A stretch of 12,423 nucleotides of DNA from Pontiellaceae bacterium (lineage in GTDB: Bacteria > Verrucomicrobiota > Kiritimatiellia > Kiritimatiellales > Pontiellaceae). Of the stretch, positions 6,694-12,423 are shown piece after piece. Under the pieces are notes generated by a model. The model was given only the letters and a program-made list of their open reading frames with translations. It was not told the origin of the DNA and did no database searches. The stretch spans positions 1-12,423 of the forward strand of contig JAFGWS010000059.1 in assembly GCA_016937035.1 (NCBI GenBank), read 5' to 3'. The first letter of the stretch is position 1; each line of letters starts with the position of its first letter. A program made the position numbers and the translations under genes.

Positions 6694-7506
6694 ATGAGCG
6701 TGAAAGTTGTTGTTCTTGGGGCTGCGGGCCGCATGGGAAAAACCCTGATTCGTTTTATCCTGGAAGGAAAAGTTCCGGTCTTAAAACTCCATGGTGCCGT
6801 TGATTTATGGGATGCGCCCGGGCTTGGTCAGGATGCGGGCGTGTTGGCGGGCTGCCAAGAAGCCGGAGTAAACCTAACGAACAACCTGGAAGCCGCAGCA
6901 GCGGATGCCGATGTGATTATTGATTTCTCTTCGCATTTCGGAACCGCTGGAAACGCTCCTCGCATTGCGGAGTGGGGGACGGCTTGGGTCATCGGTACGA
7001 CCGGACTCAATGAAGAAGAGCTGCAAGCCATTCACGCGGCTTCAGAAAAAACGGCGGTCGTTCATTCCGGCAATATGAGTCTGGGAATCAATCTCCTGTG
7101 CAATCTGATCGAAGCCGGTGCACGCGCACTCAAAGGTAAGGGTTTTGATGTGGAGGTGATTGAGCGCCATCATAATCAGAAAAAGGATGCTCCGAGCGGC
7201 ACCGCATTGATGCTGGGCCAGGCAGCGGCGGACGGTTATGAATGGTCGCTGAAAGAGACGCAACGGGATGGTCGTACAGGACTTCCGGGCGCGCGACCGG
7301 AGAAGGAAATCGGGTTTCATGCGGTTCGAGGCGGCGACATTGTTGGCGATCATACGGTCATGTTTGCCGGAACAGGTGAGCTGCTTGAGCTGTCTCACCG
7401 TGCCACCAGCCGCGAAGTATTTGCTTCCGGTGCACTCCAGGCGGCAGCTTGGGTGGCAGGGAAGCCTGCCGGACTGTACAATATGAAAGATGTGCTGGGG
7501 CTTTAA
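6694..7506 (+). CDS. dapB: 4-hydroxy-tetrahydrodipicolinate reductase
   Basis: DapB reduces the DapA product with NAD(P)H to tetrahydrodipicolinate. The 270-residue protein opens with the nucleotide-binding GAAGRMG (9-15). DFSSH (77-81) and GTTG (101-104) line the cofactor site. The substrate signature ERHHNQKKDAPSGTA spans 157-171, with H159 as proton donor and K163 as partner, the same numbers as in E. coli DapB. HAVRGGDIVGDHTV (209-222) is the C-terminal family motif. AGGTGG sits four bases before the ATG. It is the last gene of the cluster and is followed by a clear terminator. The remaining steps to meso-diaminopimelate (DapL, or the DapD/C/E/F route) are not in this window. Confidence 0.97.
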   Translation: MSVKVVVLGAAGRMGKTLIRFILEGKVPVLKLHGAVDLWDAPGLGQDAGVLAGCQEAGVNLTNNLEAAAADADVIIDFSSHFGTAGNAPRIAEWGTAWVIGTTGLNEEELQAIHAASEKTAVVHSGNMSLGINLLCNLIEAGARALKGKGFDVEVIERHHNQKKDAPSGTALMLGQAAADGYEWSLKETQRDGRTGLPGARPEKEIGFHAVRGGDIVGDHTVMFAGTGELLELSHRATSREVFASGALQAAAWVAGKPAGLYNMKDVLGL

Positions 7507-7528
7507 ACTTCGTCCACCATATAAGCTG

Positions 7529-7562
7529 GAGCGGGGAGAAAGATATTCACCCGCTCTTTTTT
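7529..7562 (+). terminator. Intrinsic terminator of the dap cluster
   Basis: GAGCGGG (7529-7535) pairs with CCCGCTC (7550-7556), seven perfect pairs with a 14-base loop, followed at once by six T residues. It points rightward, 23 bases after the dapB stop. On the minus strand no T-tract follows the stem, so it should not stop the converging gene. Confidence 0.85.
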
Positions 7563-7572
7563 GAAGCAGTTG

Positions 7573-10500
7573 CTACGGGATCTTGATCAACAACTCTTTG
7601 AATCGAAGGTCGTTCCAAATCGATTTAAAGCGCCGGTCCGTTTTGAGTTTATTCTGTACACTCGTTCCGCCGTGTTTGACGGCTTCATTAAGCACTGGCC
7701 AAAGGGCCTCTCTCTTTTTTTCATCCCTGTATGAGAGATAAACCAGTGCGAGGTCGATCATGATATCATCATATTTCTCAGAAAAAGATTTCTCCATTTC
7801 TGTCCGCTTTGTCTGATTCAGGATAGTTTCAAACCGTTGTGCAATTCGCGAGTTTCGGCCCAATATATTAATTCGACCTTCTGCCGAGCTTCTGGCAAGC
7901 TCTTCCTCATATTGATCGATCCTCATAAGCCACTCTTGTGCAATGCCGTCAATTTTTCCGGGATCTTGTTCTCTGACATAGCGATCAATTAGAATCCCCG
8001 ATTTTTGAAGTTCCAGATCAATTTTCAAGGGACCCAGCTTGTGGTGTTTATCAACGGCCAGCAGATTATCAACCAGTTTAATGGCCTCATCGTTTTTGCC
8101 CTGTGTGGCCCATAAAACGATCAGTCGTTGATTCACTTCCTGAGAATACGGATATATTTTGAGTGCCTGCAAATAGGCTTTTTCCGCGAGGGCATCATAT
8201 TCCGGTATTTTTCTGTTTAGTTCATTTGCCTTTATTGTCAGAGCATCTTGTTCTTTTCTCAGTTCAATCGCATGATTTGTCAGCATTTGGATCTGCTCGT
8301 TCATTTGTAGGATAGTCGTTGGAGAAGGGGCCGTTTCTTGTTGCCTAAGAGTTGCAATCTCTTCTGTTATGAGACTTATCTTCTTGTTAATATTTTCTGA
8401 CTCGGCTGCCATTTTCTGGACCTGGTCTTTCCAAAGGTTGAAGACGCTTCTCGGGTTTTGGCGGTAAAGCTCAGCAATTGAACTCCGCAGCTTGGAGAAT
8501 GTCTTCCCCGCTGGAATATCTTTTGTAAATTTTTCATCACTAGTGAGACGCTCGGCGTACCAATCCCAAAAGGCCATGTCATTATCGATCATTTCCTGAG
8601 ACAGCAACGTCGGTTCATTATTGATCTTCATGATTAAGCCGTTGGGCGAGAGGTACGGGTACATCCATTCGATGGCGGAGCTTTCCTCAATATAAAAACT
8701 GCGCTGGGGAGGAAGACCCGTCTGTGGGTCGACAACAGGATCAGCGTGAACCACCACAGATCCCACCTGGCGTGTTTTTTCATCCGTTTTTGTTTCGGTC
8801 CGGAACTGATTGTAATCAAAGATCATTTGGGTCAGGAAAGCATTGATTTTCATGACAGCATCAGCGCCTTCTACGACAAGCCTGCCACCGGTGCCTTCCA
8901 CGTTATACTTCTGGCTGTACAGGGTGAATGCCTTTTTAAGATCAAGGCCGGACGGGATCCATATCTGGTCGCCGTACAGATCGCGCATAACGTCGAGATA
9001 GGTGTCGTCAGCAAGGGCGTTTTGTGTGATGAGGTAAACATCCGGTCGAACTTTTGCAGAATAAATCATATACGTCGGGACAAAGCGGCCGGGATCGGTT
9101 CCTCCGAAGAAAATCGCATTTTGTTCCATAGGTTCCGGATAGTTTTTATTCGGATAGTTCGCCCAGACTTTCTCAAATTCTTCGGGGGAATACCAATCAC
9201 GCATGTCGCGCTCGATACCGGCAACGCCTTCCAACTGCCAGTTGCCGAAGTGCCAACCGAAATCACGGCCATTCTGATCCGCTCGTCCATAGGCCAGGTG
9301 CTGTTCAGTGTCTTTTGCATTTTTTGCAATCAATAGGGCAGGGAGGCAGAGCACAGCCACGACAATGCCTATTCGGGCCCATGAGCGGTCTTTAAGCAGA
9401 GCGCTTAATTCCGCCATCAGCAGCAGGATTCCATACCCGATCCAGATGACAAACACCGCATGAGAAAGAAGGTACTGTACGTGTTGAATGAATAGGCTCT
9501 GTAAATCTAGGTCTGGATTTTGGAGAATGATAAAGCCGATCCCTACCATAATATAAGCGACTGCGGTCGTCATCAGCCAGTGCTGGTTAAGCGGTGTGTA
9601 ATTCCACTTCAGTTCGGTACGTTTCCATCGCTTAAGCAGGTAGGTGCCGAAAATAGTTAATGGAGGGAGAATGACGACCAGATAGATGCTGATTATCATC
9701 CATCCGGGGAGCGCTGTATTGATGAAAGATTTTGCAATCAGTACGTTTGAGCCCATGGCGGCCAGCACCAACCCCGGAAGCGTGGCCAAAACAATGAGTG
9801 CAATGCCCAGTTGGAAGAACCATGCGGTATGGCTTAACACCGGGCTCAGCAGGTATTTGACCAGATAGGCGTCAACAATAAGTAAGCCGGCCAACAAACC
9901 CATGCCCACGAATATAACCAGAATCACTGCGGTGATGTCCCACGGTTTTCGAATTTCACCCTTAAACAAGAGCTTGGTCTGTCCGTTGCAGTATTCGATA
10001 AAGTTGGAAATGCAAAAGCACAACCCCACGAAAAAGAGAAGGAACAGGCCGATCGTGAACGGTGTGGCAAACTGACTCAGCTGTTCCGCCAGTTGGGGAA
10101 GCTTTCCTTGGATTGAAACCAGTTTGCCTGCGGTCATAAATGCGGCGCCAAAGAGGAATAGACCGATTCCCAGATAAGCCGCATTAAAGCGCTTTATACG
10201 CCATGCGGTGAAAGGGAGGAACCCGGCAAGTATCAATGCTGCATATTGGGTTTTGAGGTTTGCAAAGAAATATTTCAACACCTCGATAAAATAGGCCGTT
10301 TCGGTTAAGGGGCGTAGCTTGGGGTGGGTATGATCATATTGCCCACGGCTGAAGGCATGAACGAGTCCTTTCCATGTCCGAGGATAACCCCAGTTAATTG
10401 GAGGATTTTGGTCGGAGGAAAGCGGCATATAGAGGTAAAAGGCGAGTCCAGCCATCATCGCAAGGCAGGCGAGGCAGACGATTCGACCATTTGGAAGGCG

Positions 10501-11739
10501 GAGAGCAAGCATAAACGGAACAGCGAAGAGAAAACAGAAACTTATTGTAAATGGCGGGTATTGAATTCCTTTGAACTCATATTTCTTGATGTACGACTTA
10601 CTATTTTGACTTTCTGGTATTATTTCAATTTCAGTGTGCATGGAAAAAATGCGCATTTTTTCCAGTTTCTCAATCTGTTCTCTCTGTTCAAACTGGTTCA
10701 GCTTCAGTTCGGTTTTTTCATGTCCGACTCTCTCTACTCTGATTTTTGTGCTCAAATCAATTCCGATGAAGATAAGGATGAGACCCATCCAGATTATAGC
10801 GCCATTCTTAAGTCGCGGCCTAATGGCAATAAGGATCGGCGTTAAAAGAATAGGGATAAGAAACGTCCAGAAAGCCGCGTATTCAGGGCCGTTACGCCAT
10901 GCGCATTGACTGAATTTAAGGTATCTTGCCTGTTGATCTGCATGGGTCTGGGTGCGGATTGTGCCCGGGAGTTTTTCCAGTTTTTCCAGCAGTTCATTTG
11001 CCGTATTGTCGATCATCCTGGAGTGAACGACAAAATACAGAACCAGCAGGATCGTACCGACGATGGCGAAATCGCGAAACAGCTTTTGATCACGAAAAAG
11101 GACAGCAATGGCAATGGCAGCGCCCAGAATGATCGCGGTTTGATGGTTTGTGAAGGCCAACGTGACAGCAAATGAGCAGACAATCAGCCACTTGGTCTGA
11201 TCGGGATGAACCATCCACCGGTAGAGAAAGAGAAGAAGAATTGCCTCGAAGAAAACATTAAGCGTGTAGACCTCGGTAATGACAGATTGGGACCACATTC
11301 CCTGACCAAAAGCCAAAAGAAGTCCGCCGACAACACCCGCCACAGCCGTGAAGAGGTTAATGTTTTTTTCTGTGAGAGTTTCCCGGTTTTTGGTCAGTCC
11401 GAAGAATAGATCTCTGCCGGAACGGCTGATCAAAAGTGCAATGGTTCCACAGGCCGCTGCGCCGGCAAATGCAGAGAAAAAGTTAACGGCCCACGCCGGG
11501 TTGGGCTGACCATGATACGTAACAAAATTGAAGATCCGTTGGAAAAACCAAGTTAACAGGGTCCAGCTGGGATAGCCCGGAGGGTGTGGAACACCCAGAT
11601 AGTCCGAAGCGACAATGAGTTCTCCGGAATCCTCCAATCCGACTGTAGGCTGCAGGGTAAGTGCATACGCAATCAATGCGATAACAAAAGTTGTCCAGCA
11701 TGCAATCCAGTCCGTCTTACGAAAAAATTTTTCCGGCAT
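7573..11739 (-). CDS. DUF2723-family polytopic membrane protein, putative GT-C glycosyltransferase
   Basis: This is a 1388-residue protein with roughly 18 hydrophobic segments between residues 12 and 805. The N-terminal block is the DUF2723 (PF11028) signature: LQPTVGLEDSGELIVASDYL (29-48) then GVPHPPGYPSW (49-59). The acidic residues E36, D37 and E40 are candidates for the catalytic acids expected in the first loop of GT-C enzymes. MPLSSDQNPPINWGYPRTW (438-456) is the second family block. The family includes vertebrate TMEM260, an O-mannosyltransferase, so a polyprenyl-linked sugar donor and exported substrates are plausible but unproven here. Between membrane segments lies a charged coiled-coil-like insertion (about 331-395). 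After 805 comes a large soluble part with NAIFFGGTDPGRFVPTYM (874-891), a long helical coiled-coil stretch (1100-1180) and TPR-like helices (1183-1230). The ATG at 11739 has AAAGGGA eight bases upstream. A TTG at 11757 is rejected. Confidence 0.85.
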   Translation of the reverse strand: MPEKFFRKTDWIACWTTFVIALIAYALTLQPTVGLEDSGELIVASDYLGVPHPPGYPSWTLLTWFFQRIFNFVTYHGQPNPAWAVNFFSAFAGAAACGTIALLISRSGRDLFFGLTKNRETLTEKNINLFTAVAGVVGGLLLAFGQGMWSQSVITEVYTLNVFFEAILLLFLYRWMVHPDQTKWLIVCSFAVTLAFTNHQTAIILGAAIAIAVLFRDQKLFRDFAIVGTILLVLYFVVHSRMIDNTANELLEKLEKLPGTIRTQTHADQQARYLKFSQCAWRNGPEYAAFWTFLIPILLTPILIAIRPRLKNGAIIWMGLILIFIGIDLSTKIRVERVGHEKTELKLNQFEQREQIEKLEKMRIFSMHTEIEIIPESQNSKSYIKKYEFKGIQYPPFTISFCFLFAVPFMLALRLPNGRIVCLACLAMMAGLAFYLYMPLSSDQNPPINWGYPRTWKGLVHAFSRGQYDHTHPKLRPLTETAYFIEVLKYFFANLKTQYAALILAGFLPFTAWRIKRFNAAYLGIGLFLFGAAFMTAGKLVSIQGKLPQLAEQLSQFATPFTIGLFLLFFVGLCFCISNFIEYCNGQTKLLFKGEIRKPWDITAVILVIFVGMGLLAGLLIVDAYLVKYLLSPVLSHTAWFFQLGIALIVLATLPGLVLAAMGSNVLIAKSFINTALPGWMIISIYLVVILPPLTIFGTYLLKRWKRTELKWNYTPLNQHWLMTTAVAYIMVGIGFIILQNPDLDLQSLFIQHVQYLLSHAVFVIWIGYGILLLMAELSALLKDRSWARIGIVVAVLCLPALLIAKNAKDTEQHLAYGRADQNGRDFGWHFGNWQLEGVAGIERDMRDWYSPEEFEKVWANYPNKNYPEPMEQNAIFFGGTDPGRFVPTYMIYSAKVRPDVYLITQNALADDTYLDVMRDLYGDQIWIPSGLDLKKAFTLYSQKYNVEGTGGRLVVEGADAVMKINAFLTQMIFDYNQFRTETKTDEKTRQVGSVVVHADPVVDPQTGLPPQRSFYIEESSAIEWMYPYLSPNGLIMKINNEPTLLSQEMIDNDMAFWDWYAERLTSDEKFTKDIPAGKTFSKLRSSIAELYRQNPRSVFNLWKDQVQKMAAESENINKKISLITEEIATLRQQETAPSPTTILQMNEQIQMLTNHAIELRKEQDALTIKANELNRKIPEYDALAEKAYLQALKIYPYSQEVNQRLIVLWATQGKNDEAIKLVDNLLAVDKHHKLGPLKIDLELQKSGILIDRYVREQDPGKIDGIAQEWLMRIDQYEEELARSSAEGRINILGRNSRIAQRFETILNQTKRTEMEKSFSEKYDDIMIDLALVYLSYRDEKKREALWPVLNEAVKHGGTSVQNKLKTDRRFKSIWNDLRFKELLIKIP

Positions 11740-11774
11740 CAATGTATCCCTTTCCAATTATGACAGAGCGATAC

Positions 11775-11802
11775 AGAATAGTTTATAGAATTGAGAGGTC
11801 AA
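11775..11802 (-). promoter_or_regulatory. Sigma-70-like promoter of the DUF2723 gene
   Basis: On the minus strand TTGACC (11802-11797) is followed after 16 bases by TATTCT (11780-11775). Both boxes are close to consensus. The start point would lie about 30 bases before the ATG at 11739, with the ribosome site between. Confidence 0.55.
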
Positions 11803-12048
11803 GTTCGCAGGAGGGTCTATATCCATTAGCCGGAAATTTTACTGAGATGTATAAAATCTGGAACCCCCAGGATAATAACCGGCGATTTTACACCCAGAAT
11901 TAGACATAAGATATATTATGCGACGTACCAATTGTTGATCATTCTGTTAGTAACTAAAATTCTCTGCGCTTAATGTTCGCAGAATTCCGCTATGCTGTTA
12001 ATGAGATCCTGCGGAACGTCACGATACGGATATACTGCTTCGAATCGC
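11803..12048. other. Intergenic stretch before the IS91 relic
   Basis: No gene is supported here. One imperfect hairpin is visible at 11958-11986: AATT plus CTGCG pair with CGCAG plus AATT, with a two-base bulge and a nine-base loop. It lies about 60 bases before the recognisable transposase homology. It might mark an old element boundary, but nothing ties it to IS91 ends. Confidence 0.4.
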
Positions 12049-12423
12049 GACGGACTGCTCCGCCTCTACAACGCCGGCCGCCTCGGCTTCCATGGAAAGC
12101 TCGCGCCGCTCGCCGAGCCGCCCCCGCCTTCCATCGACTGCTCAACGCCACCAAACAAAAACGCTGGACCGTCTACGCCCCGAAAGCGAAGCGATAGATA
12201 ATTTTCGAAGAAAATAATGACCGAAGGGAATGGTTCACCGGCCCTTTGGCGGTCCCGAGCAGGTCTTTAATTACCTCGGTCGCTAACACCCATCGCGTCG
12301 CCATCCATAACTACCGCATCAAAAACATCGGAAACGGCAAGGTCACCTTCAGCGCTAAAAACCGTAAAAAGAAAAAGATCTACTCCGTCACCCTCGACGC
12401 CCATGAGTTTATCCGCCGCTTCG
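12049..12423 (+). pseudogene. Broken IS91-family transposase (HUH, Y2-type), continuing past the window
   Basis: Three frames must be joined to read the protein. Frame one gives DGLLRLYNAGRLGFHGK then LAPLAEP (to 12120). After a shift, AFHRLLNATKQKRWTVYA follows (12126-12179). About 56 extra bases interrupt it, then FGGPEQVFNYLGR (12245-12283) leads to a TAA. One base later the frame resumes as THRVAIHNYRIKNIG and runs to the edge (...HEFIRRF). IS91 transposases read KPPFGGPEQV then YLGRYTHRVAIS at this place. Y-L-G-R-Y is the two-tyrosine catalytic motif, and the second tyrosine codon appears as TAAC instead of TAC. The HUH histidine half upstream is missing. At least three lesions make this a dead element. 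Its insertion ends are not seen. Confidence 0.85.

Noticed and set aside
8746..9336. 196-residue plus-strand open frame
   Set aside because: It is antisense to the conserved C-terminal part of the DUF2723 protein, with no ribosome site or domain.
11958..11986. Imperfect hairpin as the end of the IS91 element
   Set aside because: IS91-family ends are not simple inverted repeats, and the transposase homology starts only near 12049, so there is nothing to connect the two.

Overview
The window looks like the chromosome of a Gram-negative bacterium of the PVC superphylum, most plausibly Kiritimatiellota or a close relative. This is inferred from gene content, not from a database match. The main reasons are a Kdo transferase (so an LPS outer membrane), a very long DUF2723 membrane protein, a bacterial alpha-2-macroglobulin-like exported protein, an uncommon subfamily of diaminopimelate decarboxylase, and a fragment resembling the Hanks-type kinases abundant in that group.

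Layout. Bases 1-763 (minus strand) hold the start of a secreted alpha-2-macroglobulin-like protein that runs off the left edge. Bases 794-1463 hold no intact gene: there are relics of a kinase gene and perhaps of a tRNA, and a good intrinsic terminator. Bases 1464-2222 (plus) encode a short M50 site-2 protease. It converges on a minus-strand pair: a small basic single-pass membrane protein (2229-2546) and, upstream of it, Kdo transferase waaA (2608-3894). An intact tRNA-Arg(TCT) lies at 4169-4245. The core of the window is a lysine/peptidoglycan precursor cluster on the plus strand, lysA-dapA-dapB (4397-7506), with a candidate promoter in front and a clear intrinsic terminator behind. Bases 7573-11739 (minus) encode a 1388-residue DUF2723 protein, a putative GT-C glycosyltransferase with an internal coiled-coil insertion and a large C-terminal soluble part, read from a good sigma-70-like promoter. 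The right end (about 12049-12423) carries a broken IS91-family transposase.

How the genes work together. DapA makes hydroxy-tetrahydrodipicolinate, DapB reduces it, and LysA decarboxylates meso-diaminopimelate to lysine. The middle steps of the pathway are not in this window. WaaA, the DUF2723 protein, the alpha-2-macroglobulin-like protein and the M50 protease are all envelope functions, but they lie in separate transcription units and nothing here shows they form one system.

I found no CRISPR array, defence island, prophage, integrase or biosynthetic cluster. The notable items are decayed elements (IS91, kinase, possible tRNA), the unusual LysA motifs, the architecture of the DUF2723 protein, and several unexplained intergenic inverted repeats. 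I did not find strong evidence for a wholly new system.
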